The position numbers were made by a program, and so were the translations under genes. Of a stretch of 64,000 nucleotides of DNA, positions 48,964-62,009 are shown piece by piece (the stretch's first letter is position 1; every line of letters starts with the position of its first letter). The stretch covers positions 1-64,000 of the forward strand of contig JAODUP010000481.1 in NCBI GenBank assembly GCA_025642065.1. Reading direction: 5' to 3'. The notes beneath the pieces were generated by a model, which worked only from the letters and a program-made list of their open reading frames with translations, did no database searches and was not told where the DNA came from. This DNA comes from Paralvinella palmiformis (taxonomy: Eukaryota; Annelida; Polychaeta; Terebellida; Alvinellidae).

Positions 48964-49811
48964 TTTATTGATAGGCCCCCATAAACCGAGGCACAAAGCC
49001 TGACTGTATTTTTGACATAACTATCATATAAATTGTCAAACTTTGACAATGTGACGTATGTTTATCTTCCGTGTATTTGGCACGTCAGTGTGTGTGCGTA
49101 TGCAGGCGTTCGGGGCATGACCCATATTAGAGCAACGCGATTGGATGAACTAGCAGTCCTTTCAAGGTCGTCATCTAGATGTGTGACACATGTACTTACA
49201 AATGGCGAGATACTGATGGTATCCTTTACAAGCTCATGTTCTTATTCACGGCACTGAAAAGGTAAATATATTTTGGCTAATAGTTATCTAAATAGTGACG
49301 CTATGACTAGACGTAGCTCATGTCGTGTACAATAACTATTTGGACGTCTGGTTGGTACTCGGGATTTGAAAACATGATTCCTTGTTACTGTCAGGTGCCG
49401 AACTTCAGCCGGCTGAGGTCGGTGAGGTGATTAAGTTCTCCTACACTTCGAGGTCGTCTGTCAAACGCAGTAGTCCGATAGTAGCTATAGGAATGAAATA
49501 GTGATGTGGGAGTTGTTATACTGATGATGATATAATTATAATCAATACTTAATATTAACAAGCAAAAGTACAGCCATTTAGTCTTTTAGACTCTATGTAA
49601 CATTGTAAGTTACCTATCTTTTACAAAGTAACAAAAGCTTCATTTAGATGTGCAAGACTATATTTTTTCTATACTCTGTGCCATGATATCTATTATAATA
49701 AATATTATTAAGTCTACACAGTTTCATAGATTATACTCTATTTACTTGGGCCAGTTGAACTGTTATTACGTTGCTATATGAGGAATTTCTTGGGAGTTAA
49801 TACGGTCACGG

Positions 49812-49825
49812 TCGCTAGATGGCGG
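49812..49825 (+). promoter_or_regulatory. CTCF-like motif
   Basis: tcgctAGATGGCGG fits the AGRKGGCRS core, in the opposite orientation to the site at 13777. It lies in an unannotated intergenic region about 3.1 kb upstream of AASS. A chance match is possible. Confidence 0.25.
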
Positions 49826-50255
49826 TAGGCGTTCCCGTTTCTGGGAAGCATGAGGATTGAACCATTAGATTTCTCCTTCAAGGTTGATGTACAATCATTT
49901 CTAGCCTCTATTTATACCTAAATTATAGATCTAACATGTGCCACCGAGTGGGTCTGCGGCAAATAATGGGGACATTTTTATACAGGGAAGTCGTTGACGT
50001 TTTCTTTCTCACAGACTCTAGCACTGCCTATTAAGTATTATCCAAACCATTTCTGTACAGTTCAGAATTGATTGACTATATGTACCAACTCAATTATACT
50101 AGAAATGAATTAGAACACAGTACCAAATATTTACCAAAGAGAATATAAGATACACTACCATTACCATATAGAGTATGCTATGCTGCGCAACTTTAGTGAG
50201 GAAAATATTGGATACAGTAGATCTACCTTATGAAGGCTTATCTCTTGATACTACC

Positions 50256-50425
50256 TGTGGTCTGGATGGTAGCGCATTGGACCACAGATCACTACCACCT
50301 GAGTTCGAATCTCGGCATTGGCATATCTGAAGGGTGTTTCATCTTTGAATTCGCTTCTGTACCTTTGGAGGTCCATTTAGCCTACCATGTGCATAAAAGT
50401 GGCTGTAAAACATCAATCATCACCT
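50256..50425 (+). mobile_element. tRNA-derived SINE, near full length
   Basis: A-box-like 'ggtctggatggtagcgc', B-box-like 'gagttcgaatctcgg', then the conserved body 'gaagggtgtttcatctttga', 'acctttggaggtccatttag', 'cctaccatgtgcataaaagt', 'ggctgtaaaacatcaatcat'. This is the clearest head-plus-body copy in the window. Confidence 0.8.
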
Positions 50426-50787
50426 CTTGATACTACTTTAAAGAAAAGAGCAGATTAAAAATAAATGTTTTTTTTGTGGCCACCATTGGGTGTCAGCTGA
50501 ATAATCTATGAAAGTAAAGAGGTGAAATAAAAAATTAAGCATCGTTTAGACTTAGAGGTAGGCCAATATTTGAACATCGGTCCTAGAGATCTGTTGAGAT
50601 TCACAGATACCTAATCAGATTAATGATAAAAACTGTCCTACATGTTTTCATGTTCTTGTAGCATTCTTGGTTGTCAAGTGATAACGTCTCGTCTTACTTG
50701 TCAATCGACCTACAAAAGGGCTCACTCTTATCTTGTCATATCAATAACAGTGTGTCATCAGCTATCCTATTGTGTTTAGTTTAAAGG

Positions 50788-50925
50788 GGGTGCCCATGTG
50801 CAAATCTCGGCGTAGGCATATCTGAAGGTTGTTTCATCTTTGACTTCACTTAATTACCTTTGGAGGTTGCTTGGCCCATTTAGCCTACCATCTGCACAGA
50901 AGTGGCCGTAAAACACCAATCGTCT
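50788..50925 (+). mobile_element. tRNA-derived SINE, 5'-truncated
   Basis: It starts inside the head ('gtgcaaatctcggcgtagg') and retains 'tgtttcatctttgacttcac', 'ttacctttggaggttgcttg', 'gcccatttagcctaccat' and 'gtggccgtaaaacaccaat'. Confidence 0.75.
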
Positions 50926-51172
50926 TTAGTTTAAAGTGAATGGATTCTGGAACTCTCGGAAGTGACCCCATATCATCTGACTCTGACTAGCAAGGAAGGG
51001 TAGGATTTCAAGTGACGTATTCTCAGTTTGTTTCAATGCTAATAGCATTGCTATACTACGGAGGCATTATGTCCTGTGTATCCTGGTGTGATATAAATTA
51101 ATTTATGGAGTTTTTAGTGAATAATGGATGATAGTACTTCAGTGAATATACCAGTAGATGTAGAACATCTGT

Positions 51173-51214
51173 CTACATAATGAATAGTAATACTAATTGC
51201 TATTCATTATGTAG
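51173..51214. repeat. Perfect hairpin within a longer imperfect palindrome
   Basis: CTACATAATGAATAG (51173-51187) and its exact complement (51200-51214) flank a 12-nt loop. Outward, 'agtgaatataccag' and 'gatactgaatatgt' continue the symmetry imperfectly to about 51140-51235. Probably a small fold-back element. Confidence 0.7.
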
Positions 51215-51235
51215 ATATCAGTGATACTGAATATG

Positions 51236-52695
51236 TCCTTTATTATAAATTATAGTTTTTATACACACACACAAGAGTATTTGAATATAACTGCATTAAG
51301 CATGGACAATGATATTAGTGTGGATTCAGAGCATTTATTTTCATGCCATGATTTATCACCTCCTTTGTGATCATACTGCTATGTCCTTGGCCTGTACAAA
51401 GGAACTAAGATCAGATATATCTTCATGATGGAAAACAGTGTAAAACATGAACGAATAAGCAGATTTTGTGGATAAATCAACAAAACTATTAAATCGTGGA
51501 AAAGGAAATATCAAATAATCTGTCTGGTTACTCTAGCACTTTGAACACCTAAGGTGTATTCTGATTGCAGTTGCCAGATGGTGGATTTTATCCAAGGACA
51601 TTGCTGCGACTCATCCAGCACTGTCCAGCCATCCTGACCACTATATGGCTGAACCAGCTTCCAGTGGTAGCAATGTAACATCAGTGTGGTGACACCTCTT
51701 TGAGATAACACTGGATCATAAATCTATCCTATCTTTAAATGCTATAGTTTATAATTTAAGAAAGATTAAACTATTCTAATATAATCTGATGGTCTTGGTT
51801 TAAAAATAAAGCCTGTCTGGATATTTTTCCATGACCTGGAATCACTTATGAATATGCATTTTTTATCATATGGTAGCCATATCAGCAAACACTTAAACAT
51901 GATAAGTTTGCGTGTACTGTGTTGTAGGCCCAAATGAGCCAAGATATAAACAAAACTACACTGCATGTTAAGTGTAAAATATTTACATAGTTAATTATTA
52001 ACCCCGCATGTTAACTGTAAGCTGGAGTCCTTTTAAAACTGGAATCTGTGGGTTAGGAAAGGTATCTTGTCTACCAACTGACAGTACCTAAAAGATGAGC
52101 AAATATTTTAACTACAGTCTTCCTGTATTTTAATTGGGATGCTTCAGTAATGCCGTTAGTAATGCTACAGTGCAAACAAACATTTTGTGGGGTTTAATAT
52201 CATAAGGGCTAGCCATATCTCTGTTTGATTTTGTCTATCTGATCATCTCATTTCTCTAGGAAGTAACCTATCAGTCATCCGAAACAGGTGTGACAACCCT
52301 CACAGTATTAACAAAGAACTTGTTTCCATAATCTTGCATTTTAATCCACTGCTTTACCACACATTGCCACTGCCCCATGGTCACAGCTGTTTTCAGCTGC
52401 ATATCATACATTACAAATAATTTTTTTTCCAATGAATCAGCATAAATGATCATATGGCACACTCACAGTCAATAAGTTTTGCTTTAGTGTTGGAAACTGT
52501 TAATGCACTACTTTGGTTTAAGATACTGTGATGTATTTGTATAGTAACTGATCAGAAGCTGTTTTCTCTTTCTCTCAGTTAAACAAATTCATAAACTTAA
52601 ACTAATATTGTTATTGAAAGGAGAATGGAGGAAAGACCAATGCTTACATTAAACTGACACATATTGAAGACATATTCCTGATAATTAATTAATTA

Positions 52696-52733
<38 letters not shown>

Positions 52734-52919
52734 ACCGCACACACTATATATATATAATATTGCCAAAAACATAATATTGCAAAAATAGATATAATCACCA
52801 GTAAAAGTGGATGGTGAAAATTTTATCTGACATATTTTATGTTTATTTGTCTTTAGAGTAGATACATTAAAGAAGCAGCTTGGACATTGGTGCATGTGTG
52901 TGTGTAGCAGGTCTACAGA
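51236..52919. other. Upstream region of AASS, no gene recognised
   Basis: AT-rich with no supported exon; an (AT)n at 52703-52731 lies about 190 bp upstream of the AASS start codon. An open minus frame at 51711-51511 has a plausible composition (YSGQDGWTVLDES) but no recognisable domain or splice partners. Confidence 0.4.
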
Positions 52920-55900
52920 ATGTGGCGGTCATCAAGAGGAATCGTGCAGAGAGTCAAACTCTTTAGATATAGCACATCATTGCAGCATGCATGTTACAGC
53001 AGCTCACAGCCTCCAACTTTAGCCATTCGACGTGAAGATGGAAACCCGTGGGAACGACGGGCACCATTCTCTCCGGCACACGTGCGAGAACTTGTACGCA
53101 AAGGAATACGAGTTCTGGTGCAGCCATCGAACAGAAGGGCTTATCCAGGACAGGTCTGTATCTGCTTTCTACTGTAAATGCCCGAGGAAGCCATTTATAT
53201 AACAGTAATTTATTTTTCACTTATTTTAGACAGGTAATATGGGATGATCTGTGTAACTAGAATATATTTGCATTTTAAATTGTTCACTTTACTTAGATGT
53301 TTATTATTTGTTACAAGTGAATATCGGTTTTTGACATAGGTTTATTTATTTCAGAGACAAAGATAGATGGAAATAAACTTTAAGCTCAAAGTGAAAAATA
53401 AACATTAAAAGGTACTTCTAAATAATTATAAACTGGTAGGTAATAAGAAAGCAGTTAATAATATTAGCACTCTGATTCTGTCCAAAGGTGAATTGCTACA
53501 AGCCAATGTACAATAACAAAGTTGTAGACAGTTGTAGATTTTACAACAAACACTTTACAAATGAGTAAAAGCCATCAATTCTTTAAAAAAAGATAAAAAC
53601 TTTTTTAATTGTTTCATTACTTGCCTCTTAGCAAACAGCATGTGTATAGGCAACTCAATCCTCTATATGGTACAAGTATTATAAAGCTATATACATGTCA
53701 AACACAATAGCATCTCTGCACCATCCTATTACAAAAGGCTAATGACTTTAGATGATCCAGGCATCTTGTACTTAAGTGGTTCTAACACAAGACTGTTGGA
53801 ACAGATTTAATTACATTTTGAATGTTCGCATTTTCTGACTCTACCACGGGTTGTCTGTAGTACACTGATTGTTTCTCATGTGAAGATGTTTAATGTTAAG
53901 TACTTTGACATATTATATCACATGATGATGACATTTAAAATCTAGAATGATAATAATAACAATTACCGTCATCTAAGCCAAGTTTCATAATTATTTCAAC
54001 CAAACGTTTTGATAGGTAGAGAAATCTCTTCTATTCTTTAATGACTAACCAGTTAAATCCCAGGTTTGAACTTGTAGTTTCAAGACAGACTTCATGAAGC
54101 TAAAGGCAGATTTTGGACTTATAGTACTGTATGTAGCTTTATAACCAATATAATGAAATATTTCACGGGGACTTCATTTGTTAGTTGCTTGTCAAATGTT
54201 GTTGTGTCATAAAGGTTAATTGCTAGTAATTGTTTGACAGGGGATGATTGAAGGGACACTAACTGCAATTAGGATAACTGGCTAAAACCTTTATGGAGGT
54301 TAAACTACTCGGATTTGACACAAATATTTAGGTCTGTTGTTCTCTGATGAATGAGGGTCCCTTCATGGTCTAACAGTAGTGTGTTGGATCACAGATCACT
54401 ACCACCCATGTTCAAATTTTGGCATGGGTATATCTGAAGGGTGTTTCATCTTCACTTCATTACCTTTGGAGGTTGCTCGGCTGATTTAACCTACCATGTG
54501 CACAAAAGTGGTCGTCAAATGTCTATCATCATCTGATGCATGATGAGTTGAGCATATCAAGCTGTTGAGTCAAAAGCCATCCTTGTATGTATGGCACACA
54601 CATGTCTTGTTTGTCATGATCATCATAACAATAATCAAGGTTTAATAATGTATGCTTACTTGTAGTAGGACCCACTGAAGGTGCTTTACAACAAAGCTGG
54701 AATTAAAACGACAAAGCAAATTATTTAACACCACTTAGTGCGATAGAAATATGATAATGCTCAGACAGACATATATAATATTGTTGTCAAAACTTAAGTT
54801 ATAATAAATATAGATTGTATCCGGATAATTCTGTGAAAAAAACCCATCTGAACACAAATTACATGCAAGTGTCGCATGATGACATCATTTGTATGATTAA
54901 GTTTCTGTTTATTATGTTAAGTTGCTTCTTGAGCTTGTTATGAATTTATTCTCATTGGTGGACATGTTATGTTTTTATGACTAAACATACTTACTGACAC
55001 ACTTAAATCAGTTATACAACAATGTTATAACCTTGTATTATATAAGTGTTTCATTCACTGATAAGATATTCATTAAAGTTGATTGATGTGTTTGTACTTT
55101 GGTCTTGGTTAGATGTCATGTTATAATATGTCACTGGACACATGAATAATACTGTGTGTGAGAGAGAGACACATTCAGATTAAATCTGATAGTCCAATTT
55201 GTATATTACAACTGGAAATATTTCCATATTTTTAGCCAAGTCCCTAAAATATACAAAATAGTTGGAAGACCAATCCTCAATTGTTGTGTACGTGATATAG
55301 CAATGAGAAATGAAATTGCTTTGGCATTATTATCAACTATGATGATAGAATATGGTACACATGTAATAGAATATTCCATTCCACTATTTGTACACACTGT
55401 AATGATGATTATTTTATGGATGACAGAATCCCTGTTTTCTTCTTCCAGGAATATGCCAATGTTGGTGCTATATTAGCTGAAGATCTCTCTGAATCATCAG
55501 TGATACTCGGAGTGAAGCAAGTTCCGATCGATGCCTTGATTCCTGAAAAGACCTATGTCTTCTTCTCGCACACAATCAAAGCTCAGGAGGCTAACATGCC
55601 TCTGCTTGATGCCATTCTGGAAAAGGTTGGTGTCTGATCAGTTGGTACCATGAAAACAATATCTCTTTGTAAATTTGTTTTTATAAATATTGTTTTACAC
55701 TAAGGTCTGATTTGTATCTAATTATTATGCTCAGTATTGAGTACTCTCGTTCATTCTTAAAACACATATAAAGATGCACCTAGAGTACAGCTGGTAGTGC
55801 ATTATTTCACTGACTTCCAGGTTTTATTATCAAAACACATTGTTACGTATGGGGGGGGGGTAGTTTATCCTTCAGTAAAAGATTTTAGTCTGATCATCTA

Positions 55901-56600
55901 ATTTTTCTACGGAGTAGCACTCACAGCAGGTATTATCAACATTAATGATAAAAAATTAATTCCTTGGTCACTCTGACTCACTTTGTTACTGATCTCAAAT
56001 AATAACAGTATTTATTAATACAGATCACAGTAGTACAGTATAAGACAGCCACATTGGATATTTTATAATAATGTCATAATTATTATTTTCGGAAGTAATT
56101 ACTTCAGCTAATGCACAATTATTATTAATGATTATTGCAACAGATTAATATGTGTGATTTTGTATTTTATTTACCATTTGGCAGTACCTTTGATGTGTGC
56201 TACTTTTATATTTTTTGTCCCAGTTTTCTCATGAGAAAATCATCGAAGGTTACCCTCCTAAATCATAAATACTGTGATAATAATGAAGAATGATAGGCTG
56301 TTCAAAACATTGCATGGGTTTAACCATGGGTTATCATTTATAAAGGACAATACAAAATGTTTATTGAGGTGGATGTAGTGAACTTTTTATGAATGAATAT
56401 TTATGGCTTCAGTTTACAGCTAGCTGGGGAAAATAGTAATTCATCGTATTGTGATTACAGATTTTGGAAATTGTCATTATAATATATCAGTAAAACTTTA
56501 AGAACCCTGGTAGAAATGTTAAGTTTTTTTGGTTGGCATTGTATAGTGAAAAATTCTATGGTGGACATTTTGCTTTTAGGTATTTGTCTAATGTCTCTGG

Positions 56601-56640
<40 letters not shown>

Positions 56641-58167
56641 TTTTTGGGCAGTATATCCCGTTATGGAAACTGAGTACATTTATCTAATATAAATAGTTTT
56701 TTTTTTACTTGTTGCCTTGCAGTAGCTCCTCATATAATTCACATATGAGATAGCATTTGCTAAATGTCAAAATAATGTAACAAAACACGTCTATTTTAAT
56801 TGTAGTTTTACAAGAAATTGGAAATACATATATAATAAATTGAGATATCAGATGTATATGTTCTGATAAATTATTATGACGTAACAGGAAAAAATCTCAG
56901 AATTTTAGTGGACATTTCCCATGTAAACTATTGATTTTGTACAATTATTTAATATATACATCACTAAATTGTGTGAAATATTGACGAAAATACAAATTAA
57001 CTTAAATATGAACAACATGTTCAGAGTAAATAACATTATAACATATCAAAATATAGCTGATACTCTCAAAACATAACATTGTGACCTTTAGCAAATTCCA
57101 TCTCATATACTACAAAAAGTCAAGCTTTCCCCAAACTGTATTTATGGTCATTCATCAAAATCTTTACTTTCTATTATAATTAATAAATTATTTTTGACAA
57201 AGCTCACCTAGGAGTAAGGCACCTTTTGAGTGTGGACCTATTACAAATTATTTAATGCTGTCAGGATTTTATTGAAGGCTGTGGCATTGCTTGAATAATA
57301 ACCGTAGTTTGAACATGGACTCCCTAGATAAATATTGTCTTCTGTGTCATCTGAGTTTTAAAATGATCCAAGTGACAATACCTGCATTGCACTCACAAAT
57401 CTTGTATCACTAAATTATTCTGTTTTCTTCTAGAAAATATGTCTCATTGACTATGAGAAGCTTGAGGATGATCAGGGACGCCGTCTGGTGGCATTTGGTA
57501 AATATGCAGGTGTGGCTGGCATGATAAATATACTTCACGGTCTCGGGCTGAGACTGCTAGCACTGGGACACCACACACCGTTTATGGTAATTAAAATAAT
57601 GGATGATATTTTATTTAGAGAAATTAATAATTACTTAATTTATACTGACTACAATATGTGTGATTCATAAAATCCCATAACATAGATTTCAGCTGATCAT
57701 AATGGCTATTGTACCGGGTGTGGGGGGGGGGGGTTATTATAAACAGTTGATATATAGATATTAATGTATATACTGAATGAAGGATAATGAATTGATCACA
57801 TTTTGCTACACAGTTGTAGGTAATCCCTTTTGCTACACTGTTGTAGGTAATCCTAACCTGGTCTTTTCTGGTGAAGTGTATAATAATTTCTGTGTTTTAT
57901 GATAAATGTGTCCACTTATAAGTAATGTTAGCATAATTTATTTAAGAACTTTTAATGTTGGCTAGTAGTTTATTACAAAAAAATCCCTTATTTGACCATC
58001 AGCATATTGGACCAGCACATAACTATCGTAATAGTGGCATGGCTCAGCAAGCTATAAGAGATGCTGGGTATGAGATATCTCTTGGTATGATGCCGAAGTC
58101 CATAGGTCCTTTGGTGTTTATCTTTACTGGCACTGGAAATGTCTCACAGGTACAGTATGTGTGTTTG

Positions 58168-58206
<39 letters not shown>

Positions 58207-58874
58207 ACTTACATATTTTCATGACCACACAATTTTTGGTACCTATCACTCAGAGATGGGGTCAATTCCACATCAAATTGATCAAATCCAATTCCAAATT
58301 TATCAAATCCAATTCCATTTTGTACCTACTACTTTTTACCATGAGTAGGTACTCCCAGGTACCTACTTGGAATACCTACCCTGAATAGTTTATATTCCAA
58401 GTAGGATTGTCATGGAAGAAATATTTCTAAATTAAAAAATTAAATGGTAAATTAATTTGTTGATTTTATTTTTTTGTAGCAAACTTCAATTCCAAATTTA
58501 TTAATTCCATTTATTTTAAATAAGCAATTTTGGAATTGGAATTGCCCATCAATTCCGGAATGGAATTGACCCCATGTCTGCTATCACTAGTGTCAGATGT
58601 TTGTCATTGAAAATAGTTTTGGTTTCTTAAGAAATCACTACAATCAGAATTAAAATATCAAACATTAGTTCAATATGTCAAACGCTTCTACACTAAATAT
58701 CTACAATGGTAGTTTTCATAATGTGTCAAAAACTGGTGTGAATATTGTATTTGTTGTTCAGACCTTTATTTATCTACTGTATGTATGTATATGAGTATAT
58801 GCTTTTATCATTTTCATAATAGCATTGATATTTCCTCAGAGGCAGCCTTCTTCAACATGTCCATGTTGTAATCT

Positions 58875-58926
<52 letters not shown>

Positions 58927-60217
58927 GCATTTGTTCTCATGATGAGTCATTCGTAAACATATAGATGTGTTATATAATGAATACCTAATAATATGTATTA
59001 TTTTTAGGGTGCTCAAGAGATGTTCCAGTCACTTCCTTATGAGTATGTTAGCGTGGAGAATCTGCCAAAAGTTGCTCAACATGGAGGTTTGTTAATATGA
59101 CAAGAACATCATAAACACTAATAACAAGAGTAATAATAATAATAAATATAATAATAATAATAATAACTAAAATATGTCACTGACTGTTGTATAGCATCTT
59201 GTTAAAAACTTCCAATAATTATAGATACATACAAAATGATAGATACATTACCAATGTAAGCTGTACACATTCCAGTATCAAAGATGGTAGCCGGCGTGGA
59301 TGCTGTGTTTTTACACCTACCATGTTTTCTATATCAATTACAGCCACTAATAGGGTTTATGCCTGTGTGGTTGATATGGAAGATAATCTCATCAAGAAGA
59401 AAGATGGAGGATTTGACCGTGCCGAGTATCTAGCACACCCGGAAAGATACGCATCGGCGTTTAGTGTTAAGGTAGGTAGAATCCTCACACTGTGTACAGC
59501 ATGTTGAGCAATTATTAATAGTGATACAGGTTTAGCGAATGAACCATGTGGTAAGAGCCATTCAGAGTAAAATCACAGTATGGGATAATTAATGTTGAAG
59601 GATGTATGTTATTTTCTATCAACATATAACAAGAATCTGCTTAGTTGATTCGACCTTTGATTTAAAAAGCCATTGACGTATGTCACCTGTGTCTACTCTA
59701 TTCTTTCACCTGTTTGCTTCTCGTAGTTGGATCAGAGAAACCGCTCAAATTTCTAATGGCATAATGTTTTGTTTGTAGTTGGAAATTTACTTTGGCCAGT
59801 ATTTAAATTAAAATATAAAATCTTTGGCTGGAAAGGAGGCATTTCTAAGAAAATCTTTAGATCAGCTAAGGTATTTTAGCATATTTAATACATATTATAA
59901 TATTGCCATCAATCACAAACCAGTCGTTTTCACACATCACAGGTAGCTCCCTATGCTTCGGTTATTGTGAATGGAATTTTCTATGCCCCTGGGGCTCCCC
60001 GTCTAATTACCATTCCCGATGCCAAGAGACTTCTCCAGCCATCTCAGACCCCATGGCTTCGTGTCACAGACGGTTGTCCAATGCTACCTCACAGACTGTT
60101 AGCCATCTGTGACATCTCGGCTGATCCAGGAGGTTCGATTGAGTTCATGAAGGAGTGTACGACTATAAACAAGCCATTTGTCCTGTACCATGCTGAGCAG
60201 AATGTAGATTATGAAAG
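52920..60217 (+). CDS. AASS: Alpha-aminoadipic semialdehyde synthase, 5' part (7 coding exons; runs off the window)
   Basis: Bifunctional mitochondrial enzyme of lysine degradation: lysine-ketoglutarate reductase, which makes saccharopine from lysine and 2-oxoglutarate with NADPH, fused to saccharopine dehydrogenase. Exons are 52920-53153, 55449-55625, 57434-57586, 58003-58149, 59008-59086, 59344-59471 and 59943-60217. All joins are in phase, encoding about 397 of an expected ~920 residues. Seen: an Arg/Ser-rich, acid-poor presequence (1-34), [18 protein letters not shown] (36-53), [14 protein letters not shown] (65-78), [37 protein letters not shown] (about 161-180), [12 protein letters not shown] (189-200), [20 protein letters not shown] (ends 237), [12 protein letters not shown] and [20 protein letters not shown]. 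The remaining reductase and all dehydrogenase exons lie beyond 64000. The start is the only ATG that leads into the presequence. Confidence 0.96.
54350..54535 (+). mobile_element. tRNA-derived SINE in AASS intron 1
   Basis: Head 'cccttcatggtctaacagta' and 'acccatgttcaaattttgg', then the body 'gaagggtgtttcatcttcac', 'ttacctttggaggttgctcg', 'cctaccatgtgcacaaaagt'. Same family as 50256 and 60547. Confidence 0.8.
56604..56637. repeat. (AT)n microsatellite, AASS intron 2
   Basis: About 34 bp of pure TA. Confidence 0.95.
57801..57854 (+). repeat. 27-bp tandem duplication, AASS intron 3
   Basis: Two adjacent 27-bp units ('ttttgctaca' ... 'gttgtaggtaatcc') differ at two positions. A small local slippage duplication. 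Confidence 0.9.
58171..58205. repeat. (GT)n microsatellite, AASS intron 4
   Basis: About 35 bp of GT, starting 21 bp downstream of the exon 4 donor. Confidence 0.95.
58251..58580 (+). mobile_element. Complete hAT-type MITE with 8-bp target duplication (AASS intron 4)
   Basis: CTATCACT precedes (58243-58250) and follows (58581-58588) the element exactly. The left end CAGAGATGGGGTCAATTCCA is the complement of the right end TGGAATTGACCCCATGTCTG with one mismatch. An 8-bp target duplication plus CAG-starting terminal repeats defines a hAT-superfamily, non-autonomous element of 330 bp. The interior consists of AATTCC/AATTGG words around a central 'gtaggta'/'tacctac' block. Partial relatives are at 125-277, 20493-20790 and 37190-37367. 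Confidence 0.85.
58879..58923. repeat. (AT)n microsatellite, AASS intron 4
   Basis: About 44 bp of pure TA, roughly 85 bp upstream of the exon 5 acceptor. Confidence 0.95.
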
Positions 60218-60512
60218 GTGGGTAAGATGAAACGTAGTGCAGCTTTTTGTTTCTCCTATTAGATTATTGAACCTACAGCCAGGTAAGTTATTTATATCAT
60301 GCTTTGTCTGTGAATTAGTTTGAACAAATACTGTTCCAAGAACTTTAATTTCTAAATGTTTCAGTCGTTTTGACTGCCTTTTTTTACAATCTAGCAACTC
60401 CTCATGGGATATGCTGTTTCTAGCTACCAATCCACAATAGTCTCAATTTGCCATCAATGGCCATATCTGCCCAATAGCAACTGAATCACAGACACCATTC
60501 AGCCAGAAGGTT

Positions 60513-61210
60513 TTAATTATGTGTGCATCTCTCTCATAGAAATGAGGGCACCTTCATGGTCTAACTGGTAGCGCGTGGGATCACAGATTCTACCACCTGT
60601 GTTTGAATCTTGGTGTAGGCATTTCTGAAGGGTGTTTCATATTTGAGTTCGCTCAGCCCATTTAGCCTATCATGTGCATAAAAGTGGTCGTAAAATATCA
60701 ATGATCATCTCTCATGGAAAAGCTGAAACGTCCAGCTTGTAGATTCAGATCCAGCTACACCTATGTTTGTGGGATTTGTTTCCCTTGGCAGACACCCTTC
60801 GGCCATATGTCCCAGGTGTGACCAGTGTCAAGTCTAGACAACTCGTCCTCTGGAAGAACGATAGAGCTTACAAATAATGCATGTTGTTGCTTTTGCCTTC
60901 AAGAAATGCCAAACAATTAATTTGCACCTATTTTTCAACCAATCTGACCAATATTATTATTGATATCTGATCTTGGTTATGCGAACGTAAGACCATGTTA
61001 GTCAAGTCTTGTCGTGATCTGTATTCACTTGAACCACTTGCCAGGAAAACACTTTTAATCAGTTCCTTGTGTGTAGCCATATTTAATTAGAAAAGTCGCA
61101 CAGCATCACACTTTTTAGATGGTGGAAGTTTCATATTTCGTCTAATGGGATTTACAGTTTTCAGCAAGTTAGTAATATCAAGCATCTGATCATTATTAAA
61201 GTATTACAGG

Positions 61211-61249
<39 letters not shown>

Positions 61250-62009
61250 CATTACTGTAACTAAATATGTTTTTAATTCATTATCAGTTTTAACAGACTC
61301 TGTTAACGGGCTTCACTATCATGCTCAGTCACTGATAGGAATATTTTTTTCACAGTAACATGTGCAACTTAAATACCAAAACTCAATAGAAATACCATAC
61401 AAATCAGTCACTAAAAATGATCTAATCCAAATTTGGTTATGGTGTTTCATTTTTTGCCCAACAAGAAATCTTTGTATTCCCCTTAAAGTTGTTACTCTCT
61501 CCATCAATAGAAAAAAAATTCAGTTCTCAAGACATGAACTGGACATTTCATTGAGATTTATTTCAGATGTTTTTCATGCAAAATAATACGTACAATTATT
61601 TAGGGGAATAATTTATAAAGTTTCACAATTCTGTTTTTTTTTTCTTCATATTTGCACGACAAATACCGATGCGTTTACTGTAACCACATAATAGTATTCA
61701 TATAAACAGGAAGGTGCAAAAAAAAATTGGTTGTATTAGATTTATGGCATAAACATGTTTTCATACCAGTAATTGATTATGGTTAGGTGATCAGTGAACA
61801 TCTCCATTTTGATCTTCAGTGACCCAGAAAAGGTTAATCAGTTAATCAAGATTAAAATTTAGATTGCTGACATCTGTTGTGTGAAAAAACACTAAGAATG
61901 CTTTGAAGATAAAAAGTCAAACGTAGAAATACTATGGCTTATATAATTAAGAATTATAATTTAGACTCTATCCTGGATAATTTGTATTGCATGTAGGCTG
62001 GTAACTTGA
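60513..62009 (+). repeat. 1.5-kb tandem duplication, unit 1 (AASS intron 7)
   Basis: 1,497 bp repeated head-to-tail at 62010-63506. Both units start 'ttaattatgtgtgcatctct' and end 'gctggtaacttga'. I counted roughly 15-20 differences by eye, including one 1-bp indel near the start, so identity is about 99%. Each unit holds a SINE, an (AT)n array and an identical-length 74-codon open frame that is not a gene. Confidence 0.95.
60547..60709 (+). mobile_element. tRNA-derived SINE within duplication unit 1
   Basis: Head 'ccttcatggtctaactggta' and B-box-like 'tgtttgaatcttgg', body 'gaagggtgtttcatatttga', 'cccatttagcctatcatgtg' and 'gtggtcgtaaaatatcaatg'. It is mutated in the acceptor-stem-equivalent region, so it is not a tRNA gene. 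Confidence 0.75.

Noticed and set aside
51511..51711. Minus-strand open frame upstream of AASS as an exon
   Set aside because: No flanking coding exon in compatible phase, no recognisable domain, and no start context; composition alone is insufficient.
58139..58388. Cys-Val repeat frames downstream of AASS exon 4
   Set aside because: They are translations of the intronic (GT)n array and the adjacent MITE.
60547..60620. tRNA-like sequence (A box and B box) as a functional tRNA gene
   Set aside because: The cloverleaf stems do not pair, and the same sequence recurs with a shared 3' body in at least six other places, so it is the head of a SINE.
61362..61586. 74-aa open frame, repeated at 62858-63082, as a duplicated gene
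   Set aside because: It is preserved only because the whole 1.5-kb unit is duplicated; composition is AT-driven and no domain is visible.
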